Assembly (NCBI GenBank): GCA_002730035.1
Contig: PBYU01000081.1
Location: 1-64,000, forward strand
Length of the DNA: 64,000 nt
Direction: 5' to 3'
Origin: Gammaproteobacteria bacterium
GTDB taxonomy: Bacteria > Pseudomonadota > Gammaproteobacteria > Pseudomonadales > Pseudohongiellaceae
Of this stretch, positions 1-9,037 are shown in pieces (positions within the stretch are counted from its first letter, which is position 1; each line of letters begins with the position of its first letter). Both the position numbers and the translations under genes were made by a program. Below the pieces are notes generated by a model. The model made no database searches. It worked only from the letters and a program-made list of their open reading frames with translations, and was not told where the DNA came from.

Positions 1-108
<108 letters not shown>

Positions 109-256
109 CTACTTTTCTTAGCTCGGTTACGTTTAATCAAGTTGAAGTCAATTCTGGTGTTGTTTTCGCACTACCTTAGATTTACCTGGTTGGGGAAGTA
201 ACAACACTTTTAAAGTTTTACGACTCTATCTAAAATCCATCACAAATTACAAAAAC

Positions 257-332
257 TGGAGCTCACACCCGGAGTTGAACCGGGGACCTCTTCATTACCA
301 ATGAAGTGCTCTACCGCCTGAGCTATGCGAGC
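257..332 (-). tRNA. thrT: tRNA-Thr (GGT anticodon)
   Basis: On the minus strand the 76 nt fold as a full cloverleaf: acceptor GCTCGCA paired with TGTGAGC, anticodon stem CTTCA/TGAAG around a TTGGTAA loop, T-arm CCCGG-TTCAACT-CCGGG and an encoded 3' CCA. The anticodon GGT reads ACC/ACT. It is the last tRNA before tuf. Confidence 0.96.
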
Positions 333-338
333 CGTGCC

Positions 339-412
339 TGGAGCGGGTAGCGGGAATCGAACCCGCGTATCTAGCTTGGAAGGCTAGGGTTCTACCGCTG
401 AACTATACCCGC
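339..412 (-). tRNA. glyT: tRNA-Gly (TCC anticodon)
   Basis: This 74-nt cloverleaf on the minus strand has acceptor GCGGGTA/TACCCGC, anticodon arm CTAGC-CTTCCAA-GCTAG (anticodon TCC), T-loop TTCGATT and an encoded CCA. It lies six bases from tRNA-Thr, so the two are almost certainly cut from one transcript. Confidence 0.96.
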
Positions 413-456
413 CTGCTGTAAACAACTCCGCCCTACTGCCACTGTCTTTCTCACGA

Positions 457-540
457 TGGTGGAGGGGGGTGGATTTGAACCACCGAAGCTTTCGCGTCAG
501 ATTTACAGTCTGATCCCTTTGGCCACTCGGGAACCCCTCC
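457..540 (-). tRNA. tyrU: tRNA-Tyr (GTA anticodon)
   Basis: This is an 84-nt class II tRNA with a long variable arm. The acceptor GGAGGGG pairs with CCCCTCC, the anticodon stem CAGA/TCTG encloses GTA, the T-loop is TTTGAAT, and the CCA is encoded. It is the promoter-proximal tRNA of the Tyr-Gly-Thr-tuf cluster. The first tRNA of the Escherichia coli cluster (thrU) is not present upstream. Confidence 0.95.
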
Positions 541-592
541 CACAAGATCTCCCAAGGGTCACTCCCTGGCTCTCTCACTCAGGAGCGGCATT

Positions 593-1285
593 TTATGGGA
601 ATTGGGATGCTTGTGCAATCGTTTCACAGAGATTTTCTGTACGCGTCAAATCGGGCCTTTCGGCAGATAAATCAAGCCATTGAGCGGTTTCTACCTGAGC
701 CGAATTTGCAGGTCTTAACCAGACTTGAATTTCACCCTCAGAACGAAACATCTCCTCAATTTCAGGCGCATATCCGAACGCTGTAATCACGCGTTGAACC
801 GATTCTGCCTCAGCCATCGTCAGGTAGACGCCCAGGGCAATGGCATTTTCCAGTAAACCCCGGGTTATCAGGTAGGATTCAACCTCCAGCTCAGCCTCAG
901 TAATACGCTCGCTGAGGCCCTCCAAAGTAATTATGGTGATGCCCCGGGATGAGGCTGGCGCCAGAAACACTCGGTACTGGGAGGGTAGCGCTTCCCCGGT
1001 GAAGTTTAGCAAGGCACCCAGCGACAGATTGCGGGCCGCCGCCATGAAACTATTCGCCTCATCTATGCTGTTAAAACCACTAACTATGGAGCAAACCCGT
1101 GTTGCCTCGGCATTTTCCAACGCCTGCTGAGCCGACTGTGCCTCGAATTCGCTCACCAACATCAGGCCGTTGTTGAGCAATGGCCTGGATTCAGAGGCCA
1201 GCAGTGCATTCTCCCGCGGATGGGTCTGGTTCCAGCCGAAATAGACCAGATTAGCAATGACCAGGAATACTGCGATATATCTCAT
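593..1285 (-). CDS. SPOR-type membrane-anchored protein
   Basis: This is a 230-residue protein with one N-terminal membrane anchor (about residues 3-18) and a periplasmic remainder. The C-terminal 150 residues have the alternating helix/strand pattern of SPOR-like repeats, including a YRVFLAP strand and a second repeat around residues 150-200. SPOR domains bind denuded septal peptidoglycan. The gene starts 20 bases after coaX on the same strand, a position often held by a SPOR-domain protein in gammaproteobacteria, so it probably belongs to the birA-coaX operon. The domain call rests on pattern and position and is moderate. Confidence 0.72.
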   Translation of the reverse strand: MRYIAVFLVIANLVYFGWNQTHPRENALLASESRPLLNNGLMLVSEFEAQSAQQALENAEATRVCSIVSGFNSIDEANSFMAAARNLSLGALLNFTGEALPSQYRVFLAPASSRGITIITLEGLSERITEAELEVESYLITRGLLENAIALGVYLTMAEAESVQRVITAFGYAPEIEEMFRSEGEIQVWLRPANSAQVETAQWLDLSAERPDLTRTENLCETIAQASQFP

Positions 1286-1305
1286 GATTTGGCTGAGGTT
1301 CTCTC

Positions 1306-2049
1306 TCAGGATTCTCCCTCTTCGAGGGGACAGGCGATGGCCAGGCCATCCAGTACCAAAGTAGACACCAATTCAGTTCTTGCAAAGTTGATTTGCGGCG
1401 CCAACAATTCTGCATCACCTCCGCTGATGTAGAGCTTAGCCTGCGGTTCCTGCCCCTCCACGCTACTCAGAACACGTTGCACCAGTGAGACCAGTGCAGT
1501 CAGGTTGCCGTTGAAAACCGCCGCTTCGGTGGAATTTCCCGGCAACATCGATGCCGAATCAGTCGCGTCTAGCAGGCGTATTCCGGTATTCTGTTCCAGG
1601 CTTGCCGCCATCAGTTTCACTCCGGGCACGATATAACCACCCTGATGCAGCCCATCAGCAGCCACGATGTCCAGGGTAACTGCCGTTCCAGCATCGACGA
1701 TGACACAGGGTCCCCCAGCACGTTGGTATGCCGATAACATGGCCAACCAACGGTCGACGCCAAGCCTGGACAAGTCTGCGTATTGAACAGTCACACCGCC
1801 ACAATTGCGCACCACCTCTGCCACGCTGGGATCAACTGCGAAGCTGCTCCTACTCCACTGCCGAATGGTTCTGGTGACACTCGCATCTCGGACGCTGCAC
1901 AGCCGCACATCAGCCGGTTGGATTGTTGAGAGTTCGTCGATCAGTGAATCGTTATCCACTGCCTGGCCTGCCACGTCGTCTGCACCATCACCAGCATGGA
2001 GCTGCCGCCATTTAATGCGTGAATTGCCAATGTCGAGTTCCAGGATCAT
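1306..2049 (-). CDS. coaX: Type III pantothenate kinase
   Basis: This 247-residue protein phosphorylates pantothenate in the first step of coenzyme A synthesis. It begins MILELDIGNSRIKW, the ASKHA phosphate-binding motif DxGNSxxK of CoaX. It also carries GVDRWLAML and VDAGTAVTLD, the substrate and nucleotide motifs of type III enzymes, followed by the GGYIVPG loop. The length is normal for the family. Its ATG shares one base with the TAA stop of birA (TAATG), so the two genes are translationally coupled. Confidence 0.95.
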   Translation of the reverse strand: MILELDIGNSRIKWRQLHAGDGADDVAGQAVDNDSLIDELSTIQPADVRLCSVRDASVTRTIRQWSRSSFAVDPSVAEVVRNCGGVTVQYADLSRLGVDRWLAMLSAYQRAGGPCVIVDAGTAVTLDIVAADGLHQGGYIVPGVKLMAASLEQNTGIRLLDATDSASMLPGNSTEAAVFNGNLTALVSLVQRVLSSVEGQEPQAKLYISGGDAELLAPQINFARTELVSTLVLDGLAIACPLEEGES

Positions 2050-2861
2050 TAGTCTGAGTTTTCCCCCGGTTCACTCAAAGAGGGAAAAATTTCACCACCG
2101 GCTATCAATTCCCGACCCGCCGCCGACTGCAAGATTAGTGCAGCGTTTTCGTCTACACCCAACGACCTGCCAATGGTGCGTGTGTTGCCGGCCTGTATGA
2201 CAATATCGTGATTCAGGTATCGATCGTAGGCGTTCCAGGTTTTACAGAAAGGAGCGAAACCTTGCTGCTCGAACAGCAGAACGTTCCGCAACAGTTGGTT
2301 GACGATTTCTGCAACGACTATCGAGCCATCCGGGCCTTTATCCGGCCCGCCGAGAATAGATTCCAGATCTGTTACAGGTCTGTCTATCCTCTCCCTGTCT
2401 TCTTCGGAGAGCGACAGGTTCAGTCCAATCCCGAAAACCAGATGATTTTCCGCCTTAGAAGTGTGCAACTCCAGGAGTATGCCTGCCAGCTTCTGATTTC
2501 CGACCAATACATCATTGGGCCATTTCAGCTGCAGATCGGATGCTCCCAGTGATTCCACCGCATGCAGAACGCTAAGTGCGGTCACCAGGCTGAGGCATTG
2601 TATGGCATCTGTGTCGCTCTGCAAGGCTCTGCTCAGCGACATATAGAGTCCACTGCCGGCCGGGCTAACCCAAGGACGGTCGCGGCGTCCTCTACCCGCA
2701 GACTGAGCATCGGCAACCAGCAATTTTGTTCCTGACTTGCCAGCCTTGATCTGACGCAGTGCTTCGAGATTGGTCGAGTCAATCTCATCGAATAACTGAA
2801 TGTCATCGATAAGATCCGCGATGTCTGGCGATAAAGTGGCATGTATCAGCTGTTTATCCAT
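2049..2861 (-). CDS. birA: Biotin-[acetyl-CoA-carboxylase] ligase, no DNA-binding domain
   Basis: This 270-residue cytosolic enzyme attaches biotin to carrier proteins. It has GRGRRDRPW (biotinyl-AMP loop), a LQLKWPNDVLV strand with the catalytic lysine, KLAGILLEL and a C-terminal SH3-like region (about 220-265). Escherichia coli BirA is about 320 residues and starts with a helix-turn-helix. Here an in-frame TAG lies three codons before the ATG, so the repressor domain is truly missing, and this should be a monofunctional ligase. It is the first gene of the birA-coaX-SPOR run. Confidence 0.93.
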   Translation of the reverse strand: MDKQLIHATLSPDIADLIDDIQLFDEIDSTNLEALRQIKAGKSGTKLLVADAQSAGRGRRDRPWVSPAGSGLYMSLSRALQSDTDAIQCLSLVTALSVLHAVESLGASDLQLKWPNDVLVGNQKLAGILLELHTSKAENHLVFGIGLNLSLSEEDRERIDRPVTDLESILGGPDKGPDGSIVVAEIVNQLLRNVLLFEQQGFAPFCKTWNAYDRYLNHDIVIQAGNTRTIGRSLGVDENAALILQSAAGRELIAGGEIFPSLSEPGENSD

Positions 2862-2936
2862 AGTGTACTACCAGGCACCTCTTCGAATTTCGCATTTGAG
2901 CAATCGATGTTGTTTGTGTGGAGATTTCACTCCACA

Positions 2937-2990
2937 AAAAAAGGAGCGACAATCAATCCTGTGCCAGGCACGCAAGACCGCTCCTTTTTA
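2937..2990 (-). terminator. Candidate terminator of the CstA-family gene
   Basis: The arm AAAAAAGGAGCG (2937-2948) pairs with CGCTCCTTTTT (2979-2989) around a 30-base loop. On the minus strand the stem ends in a T-run, about 40 bases after the stop of the CstA-family gene and before birA. The loop is longer than usual, so this is a moderate call. Confidence 0.55.
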
Positions 2991-3029
2991 TCTTGCCTGA
3001 CAAAACTGTCTGGCAGACTTTTAATATCG

Positions 3030-4745
3030 CTATTCGCTAGTAGATTCTATTGAATCCCCATCAGCTCCAGCACTGTCCTCTCGGCGGAGTCTTGAAATAG
3101 TGGACCATCCTTCAAGGATGATAAACAACGCCGAAGCCATAACTGCGACCTGAATTAGGACAAGGATCCATTGACCTTTGCTAATGTAATCCATCACGTA
3201 CCAAACGCCAGCCCACATAGCCATAACTAAAATAAATATCATCGGAGCTAGCAAATACCGCGCAGGTCTTCCAAGCTTGATCAGATAAACCGAAATAATA
3301 ATAAGGGTCATGCCCGCGAGTATCTGGTTAGTAGCACCGAATACCGGCCAAATAAGAGTTCCACCATCACCGGGATAATTCCCGTTCGAAACCCCAAATG
3401 CCAATAACAAGCAAGCGCCCACAGCAACGAAAGTTGAAATATAATTACTCTTTAAAGGGGTTATCTGATAGATACTGCCCCATTCCTGGATAATATATCG
3501 GGTCAACCTCAACCCGGCATCCATCGTCGTTCCAGCGAATAGAACAACCATAACTGCCAACATAGTTTGAGCAAAAGCCAGAGGAATCCCCCAGCCATTG
3601 GAAATCAGCAGCGCACCCCCTGCGATGAACCCGCTTGCTGACGGACCGCCAGTAATGGTTGGATAAAGTTCGTGCCAGCCTCCTGCTGCTGTCGCGGCAT
3701 ACAAGGAACCAGTAACAGCAACGATAGTTATCAGTGCCAGCGAACCCTCGCCCAGCGCACCAAGATAACCAACAAAACGAGCATCCTTTTCGTTGTTTAA
3801 CTGCTTCGCACTAGTACCAGAAGATACGATCCCGTGAAATCCAGACAAGGCTCCGCACGCGATTGTCACAAATAATATTGGCCACAGCGGTGGCGTATCG
3901 GCAGCGACGTCATTAAACATCGGGGCAGCAACATCAGGCATGGTTAACAAGACAGCTGTATAGAGAACGAACAGCCCAACAACTAATTGGGCGCCGTTAA
4001 TATAATCCCTGGGTTGAAGTAGCAACCACACCGGCAACATTGATGCGATGCCTGCATAAACATAAAGCAGAATAATCCAGTTACCGCGCTCGCCAAGTGC
4101 AAAAATATCTCCAGGGAGCGCCAAAGGCATGATGCTTCCGATATAAATAGTGAAATAGAGAATAGATACGCCCACTATCGAGATCACCAATAGATTGAAC
4201 TTTCGACGAATGAGAACACCTACGGCAATTGCCACTGGAATAGCGGCCCATGCAGGGAAAACGGCTTCAGGATAGATAACTAATTCATCTGCGATAATGG
4301 TTGCAAACATTGCGTTGACTAGAACCAGAAGCAGAAAGATTATTATCATCATAACCGAACGAGCGCGGGTCCCAATAATAGTCTCTGAAAGAGCCCCAAT
4401 TGACTTGGCATCGTGTCGATTGCTTGCCCACAATGCTCCAAAGTCGTGAACTCCCGCGAAAAAGATAGAGCCGAAAGTTACCCATAACAGCGCCGGAGCC
4501 CATCCCCAATAAACGGCAATAGCCGGTCCTACAATAGGAGCGGCACCGGCCACGGCGGTAAAATGGGAACCCCAAAGCACAAATTTATTGGTAGGGACGT
4601 AGTCAATGCCGTCCTCAAAGCGATGCGCCGGAGTCTCAAAATTCGGGTCTAGCCGATAAATTTTTTCAGCAATAAATTTGGAATAGACAAACCATCCAAA
4701 TGCAAAGCCTACCAGGCCGAATAAGACGATGAAGATCGAAGACAT
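3030..4745 (-). CDS. Carbon starvation protein A (CstA) family transporter
   Basis: This is a 571-residue polytopic membrane protein with about 14-16 hydrophobic segments. Family motifs are clear: KFVLWGSHFTAVAGAAPIVG near residue 55, GVHDFGALWASNRH, GALSGFHGIVSSGTSAKQL and GATNQILAGMTL. CstA/BtsT proteins import peptides or pyruvate with protons. This one is shorter than the roughly 700-residue Escherichia coli proteins. I chose the ATG at 4743-4745, which follows GGGAGAG; a reading frame 36 codons longer has no such site. It has its own terminator and appears monocistronic. The substrate cannot be read from sequence. Confidence 0.92.
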   Translation of the reverse strand: MSSIFIVLFGLVGFAFGWFVYSKFIAEKIYRLDPNFETPAHRFEDGIDYVPTNKFVLWGSHFTAVAGAAPIVGPAIAVYWGWAPALLWVTFGSIFFAGVHDFGALWASNRHDAKSIGALSETIIGTRARSVMMIIIFLLLVLVNAMFATIIADELVIYPEAVFPAWAAIPVAIAVGVLIRRKFNLLVISIVGVSILYFTIYIGSIMPLALPGDIFALGERGNWIILLYVYAGIASMLPVWLLLQPRDYINGAQLVVGLFVLYTAVLLTMPDVAAPMFNDVAADTPPLWPILFVTIACGALSGFHGIVSSGTSAKQLNNEKDARFVGYLGALGEGSLALITIVAVTGSLYAATAAGGWHELYPTITGGPSASGFIAGGALLISNGWGIPLAFAQTMLAVMVVLFAGTTMDAGLRLTRYIIQEWGSIYQITPLKSNYISTFVAVGACLLLAFGVSNGNYPGDGGTLIWPVFGATNQILAGMTLIIISVYLIKLGRPARYLLAPMIFILVMAMWAGVWYVMDYISKGQWILVLIQVAVMASALFIILEGWSTISRLRREDSAGADGDSIESTSE

Positions 4746-4875
4746 AAAGGGCTCTCCCGAATTATTATTATGAAATCTAAGCGACGCATCATAGCAAGTT
4801 AGGGGCTTGCGAGACAATGTGATCGTAACCCTCAGTCTGCCAATTTGCCGCACTTGCTGGCAGTCTCAGGCCAAA

Positions 4876-4909
4876 AAAAACCCGGGCACTCGATCGTGTC
4901 CGGGTTTTT
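4876..4909. terminator. Bidirectional rho-independent terminator
   Basis: AAAAACCCGGGCAC and GTGTCCGGGTTTTT form a long stem around TCGATC, with A- and T-runs on both sides. It lies 20 bases after the stop of the PHM-like gene that ends at 4930 on the minus strand, and upstream of the CstA-family gene. Confidence 0.88.
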
Positions 4910-4929
4910 CGCGTTTTTCTCCAAATCAG

Positions 4930-6633
4930 CTAGTTTGTAGGCTTGGCCGCATGGTAGGTCCAGTAACCGATGAACATCTCATCCCAGCTCTGCAGGCCGA
5001 AGCTCAGTTCCTTACTCGGATCAGGATTGGCCGGATTATATTCGGAATTATCGAAAGTTCCGGTTACGTGCACCTTAGTGCCGGCAGGCAATTCCATTGG
5101 ATCATCCAGTGCATAGGTTGGCTGCCAGGCGTAGCTGTAGTTGGGAACGCTCAGCAAATCCTGCATCGAGCCGTCAGGCAGCTCGGCGCTGAATTTCATG
5201 TCCTTGCCTCGAAAATGCATATGGGCACGTAATCCTGTAACCACCACGTCCTCATCGAACACATACTGAGCCGATGTCGGGTGATCCTGGGCGAAAGCAG
5301 GAATACGAAACATACCGGAGACGGACTGAGTAAAATTCTCGTAAGCCGGTGGCTCATCGTACATATATAGACCCAGGAGAGTTTCATCGACAGTAGCCTT
5401 GCCATTGGTGGTGTAGTGAAACTGCATGGAAAGCTTGTGCCCTTGCGGGATATAGACACCGGTGTTTTCCGGGAAGGTCATGGCATCGACCTTCCCTGGG
5501 GCATAGCCTTCCAGGAATCGGGTCGCCACATTTCCAGTCGCGGCTTCTCCCTGCACGGCTTCGCTTGGAGCCGTTACATAACTCAGCAGGTGATGTAATA
5601 CCGACTCGTCGCCGGCTATGTATTGAACCGCCTTTACCCACTTGTCTTCTTCGAATGGCAATGGCACTTCGATATTGATGTAGTCGAGCACACCGGTTGC
5701 CGGGATCTCATGGGCTGGAGCCTTGACAATATAATCCGGCTCGCCCAACTGCCATTCACGGCGATCAGCAAACTGAACCTCTGTGAGCGGATCGATGACG
5801 GCAGTTCCCCGAGGCGCACCTGCATCGATCCAGTGAATCAGAGTTTGCATCTGTGCTTCCGAGATATAACGGGCATTACTAAAATGGCCAATGTTCGGGT
5901 CAACCTGGGTTGGTGGCATGCGCTTGGTAAGCAGCACTTCGCGAATCATCGGTGACCAGCCCTGCATCATCAGATGACTGTCCATGGCGAAGGGGCCGAT
6001 GCCTCCTTCCCGGTGGCAAGATGCACATTGCTCGACAATGATGGGCGCTACCTCAGTCCCATAATCGGGGGTGCTGGCCACATGGGCTGCACGGGTGGGA
6101 AAGCTCAGCTCACAGCCCGTCGCTTCTACCACCACCGTGCTGTCTGCAGTACCGGCAAGTTCGCTGGCAAGAACCTGTGCCGCGGAGTCTTGTGCCGGCC
6201 CCGTGTAGAGCAGCGTTAGCCGCTCGGGATCGAGAATGGCGATCTCGCCTGCCTTGGAAAGGCTTAGCGTCTCAGAGACCAATTGGCCATTATCAACCAG
6301 CAGTGGCAAATCGAATCCGTGCCCGGCCTTGGCAGCACGAATTGCCTCGATATTGACTTCACCGGATGAGTCAATCAGGGCGAACTCAACACCCTGCTCT
6401 GACCAGTTTGACTGCAGTGATTTTAAGCCCCTGATAGAGGCGTCGATGGAAGCACAGACAGTGTCGAATGACATTAGCACCAGTGCTTGCTTGTTTCGGT
6501 AACGACTCAGCTGGTGGAATTCACCATCGCTGTCCAATAATGCAAAATCGCCAATCCGGTCAGGCAATGCCATTGCGGATGCAGATACCGCAACAGCCAC
6601 GGTCGCGGTAGCCAGCTTGTTAAGCTTTCTCAT
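4930..6633 (-). CDS. Redoxin-cytochrome c-PHM-like copper monooxygenase, paralogue 1
   Basis: This is a 567-residue exported protein with a Sec signal (1-22). Residues about 25-165 have a thioredoxin/peroxiredoxin-like fold with a single cysteine (C60). A c-type cytochrome follows: CASCH at 203-207, with M239 in KRMPP as likely axial ligand. Residues about 295-560 resemble peptidylglycine alpha-hydroxylating monooxygenase (PHM). H347, H348 and H406 match the CuH ligands, and H471, H473 and M553 match CuM. R469 and Y557 match PHM substrate-carboxylate residues R240 and Y318; the N316 position is isoleucine. Ligand spacing follows rat PHM closely. The start at 6633 has GGAGAAG upstream. It lies 120 bases after paralogue 2, probably in one operon. 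The copper enzyme call is strong and the substrate is unknown. Confidence 0.85.
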   Translation of the reverse strand: MRKLNKLATATVAVAVSASAMALPDRIGDFALLDSDGEFHQLSRYRNKQALVLMSFDTVCASIDASIRGLKSLQSNWSEQGVEFALIDSSGEVNIEAIRAAKAGHGFDLPLLVDNGQLVSETLSLSKAGEIAILDPERLTLLYTGPAQDSAAQVLASELAGTADSTVVVEATGCELSFPTRAAHVASTPDYGTEVAPIIVEQCASCHREGGIGPFAMDSHLMMQGWSPMIREVLLTKRMPPTQVDPNIGHFSNARYISEAQMQTLIHWIDAGAPRGTAVIDPLTEVQFADRREWQLGEPDYIVKAPAHEIPATGVLDYINIEVPLPFEEDKWVKAVQYIAGDESVLHHLLSYVTAPSEAVQGEAATGNVATRFLEGYAPGKVDAMTFPENTGVYIPQGHKLSMQFHYTTNGKATVDETLLGLYMYDEPPAYENFTQSVSGMFRIPAFAQDHPTSAQYVFDEDVVVTGLRAHMHFRGKDMKFSAELPDGSMQDLLSVPNYSYAWQPTYALDDPMELPAGTKVHVTGTFDNSEYNPANPDPSKELSFGLQSWDEMFIGYWTYHAAKPTN

Positions 6634-6753
6634 GATGTTCTTCTCCAGGGGGTGCAGGGACTTTGGGAATTCTAAACCAAAATGCATTGAATAGGGGCCG
6701 CAAACTAGTCCATACGATGATGCGAGCCCAACGGCCAGGTTTGCTCGTGCGGC

Positions 6754-8523
6754 TTAGTGCTTATTGGTCTTGTGGAAAGAGAAGTACCCGATAAACATCT
6801 CATCCCAACTCTGTGCCCCGCCGCGCACGGCGGCGTCCGGGTCCGGATTACCCAGGTTGTACTGGGAGTTATCGAAGGCACCCTCGATCATGACCCGTGA
6901 ACCGGCTGGAAGCAGCATGGGTTCAGCAAGACGATAGGTAGGTTGCCAGGCAAAATTGTAGTCAGGCACATTAATGATGTCGTCGCGAGTGCCATTGGGA
7001 TAGATCATACTGAAGCGCATGTGCTTGCCGCGATAGTGCATATGGGGTCGTAGCCCGTGCAGCATGACTTCGTCTTCGAAGACATAGGAAGCACTCATGT
7101 GATGTTCGGACACGCCGGGAGGTATCACCAGGTTTCGACCGCCATGACTGAGGGAGTAAGTGGAATACTGGAACTGCGGTTCGTCCTCTGTGAAATAGAG
7201 ACCAAGCAGCGTATTGTCCACCGTCTCCTTTCCGAATGTCGTGTAGTGTAGCGACATCTGCACAGCCGAGCCTTGCGGTACAAAAACTCCGGCATTATCC
7301 GGGTAGGTCGCCGCCTCATCCTTGCCAGGAGCGTAGCCCTCTAGGAATTCGCGATAACTGTCATTCTCGCCTTCGACGATCTTCTCATCATAATCTGCGG
7401 GAACGATGAAACTTAAGAGATGATGCAGTACCCGACGATCCCCAGGCAGGTGCTGCACTGACTTGACCCAGACATCTTCTTCAAAGGGTAGATTAATGGT
7501 TACATTCTCGTAGTCGAGCACTCCAGTTGCCGGCACCGTAAAGGCTGGCACCTCCACAATGTAATCAGGCTCACCCAGTTGCCATAAAGATTCAGGTGGT
7601 TCGATCTGGGTAAGCGGATCGACCTCACTCACTCCACGAGGTGCGCCAGCATCGATCCAGTGAATCAAAGTCTGCAGCTCGCTGGGATCCATGTAACGCG
7701 CGTTAGTAAAGTGATTAATGTTGGGGTCAACTTGAGCCGGAGGCATGCGCTTGGTCATGATGACTTCTTTCATCATGGGGGACCAGCCCTGAACCATCAT
7801 GTAAGAATCCATGGCGAAGGGAGCGATACCACCGGAGATGTGACAACTGACACACTTTGCTTCGAGAATAGGAGCCACCTCGGTGGCGTAGTCGGGAGCC
7901 GCCGACTCGTGCAGGTCTCGAACGGGAAAGTGGAGATCGCAGCCCGTAGCCTCGGTACTTACAGTCTCATCGAAGCCGTCGAAATCACCCGCGATAGTGG
8001 CAGATAATGTGTCAGCCAGCGTTGTGGTACCAGCGCTTGCAGCTATGCCGAGATTCGGGCGAGCCCGCACCGGGTCAATATCGAGTCCACCACGATACAG
8101 CACCTGGAAGCGATTGGGTTCCAGGACAATTACCTCACCTGCCTTACTGATACCGAGGTTTTCAGCCACCAACTGACTCTTATCAAGCAAAATTGGTATA
8201 TCGAAGTTGTGCAATGCGTCCATCAAACGCACGTCGTCCTGCTCATCTTCGACCGAGGAGTTAAGTCCCAGAAATGTAATGCCCTGCTGCTCCCAGGTGG
8301 TTCTTAGAAGGCGGTACTTGGGAAGTTTGTCGATATTTTCGACACAGGCGGAGGCGATGGAAATTATGACGACAGCCTTGCTATCGCCGTATTTGCGAAG
8401 TTGGTGATAGCTTCCTTCGTGATCGAGCAGAGCAAAATTGCCCACTCTCTCAGACGCAAAACTAGCCTGAACTGTCAGCAGCGCTACGACGCTCAGCAAT
8501 GACATCCAGCTTATTCGATTCAT
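6754..8523 (-). CDS. Redoxin-cytochrome c-PHM-like copper monooxygenase, paralogue 2
   Basis: This 589-residue exported protein has the same architecture as the gene downstream. It has a signal peptide (1-23), a redoxin-like domain with one cysteine (C60), haem motif CVSCH (224-228), likely axial M260, then the PHM-like part. Copper ligands are H367/H368/H426 (CuH) and H494/H496/M576 (CuM). The R240 and Y318 equivalents of PHM are kept (R492, Y580). AGGGAAA precedes the ATG at 8521-8523. Haem attachment and copper loading both imply a periplasmic site. The fused cytochrome could supply the two electrons that animal PHM takes from ascorbate; that role is inferred. It is the likely first gene of a two-gene operon. 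Confidence 0.85.
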   Translation of the reverse strand: MNRISWMSLLSVVALLTVQASFASERVGNFALLDHEGSYHQLRKYGDSKAVVIISIASACVENIDKLPKYRLLRTTWEQQGITFLGLNSSVEDEQDDVRLMDALHNFDIPILLDKSQLVAENLGISKAGEVIVLEPNRFQVLYRGGLDIDPVRARPNLGIAASAGTTTLADTLSATIAGDFDGFDETVSTEATGCDLHFPVRDLHESAAPDYATEVAPILEAKCVSCHISGGIAPFAMDSYMMVQGWSPMMKEVIMTKRMPPAQVDPNINHFTNARYMDPSELQTLIHWIDAGAPRGVSEVDPLTQIEPPESLWQLGEPDYIVEVPAFTVPATGVLDYENVTINLPFEEDVWVKSVQHLPGDRRVLHHLLSFIVPADYDEKIVEGENDSYREFLEGYAPGKDEAATYPDNAGVFVPQGSAVQMSLHYTTFGKETVDNTLLGLYFTEDEPQFQYSTYSLSHGGRNLVIPPGVSEHHMSASYVFEDEVMLHGLRPHMHYRGKHMRFSMIYPNGTRDDIINVPDYNFAWQPTYRLAEPMLLPAGSRVMIEGAFDNSQYNLGNPDPDAAVRGGAQSWDEMFIGYFSFHKTNKH

Positions 8524-9037
8524 ACCGGTTTCCCTCAAGCAGTTTCACCATCCTTCGGCACACTTGCTGTGATCTTATAATCCCTGAGTTCTCAAGCTTC
8601 CTGAATGGGTAGAACACGCCGTTTCAGGCACGGGTTTTAAGGGGAAGAAGCTTATCGCAATTCCTGATTCCAAACTTGCCACTAGCTGTGAGGTTTTGTT
8701 ACAAATTGAAACTGTCAGGTGGAGAATCAGCTGATAATTGCCTGGGTATTCAATAGCTTGAATTGCAAGCCGGTAGATTATTAAGTCTCGACCAGGCACA
8801 GGATTGGGAAATAAAACCGCACGCTATTGCAAACGATAGTGTCATTGATGCCCCGTCCCGATGTTTCAGGAAATAGCGAGCGTTCTGAGGAGTTAGCGAG
8901 ACAAGCGGGGCGTTCAATTAGCTACTGACAACTCAGTGTAAAATCGGCAACACTGCATGACTCAACATAACGTGCCACCTTGCACATTTAACCATTTTCC
9001 CAGTGGCTAGCTGTGCTGCGCAGTTCGGCACCGCTAA
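8524..9037. other. Gene-free stretch between PHM-like and HupE-like genes
   Basis: I see no convincing reading frame, RNA gene or strong terminator in these 514 bases. The right part lies downstream of the HupE/UreJ-like gene, and the left part must carry the promoter of the PHM-like pair. I could not pick out a promoter with confidence. Confidence 0.5.

Noticed and set aside
541-592. A further tRNA (thrU equivalent) before tRNA-Tyr
   Set aside because: Only about 50 bases are available and no cloverleaf can be drawn.
2862-3029. Missing helix-turn-helix domain of BirA encoded upstream
   Set aside because: A TAG stop lies in frame three codons before the ATG.
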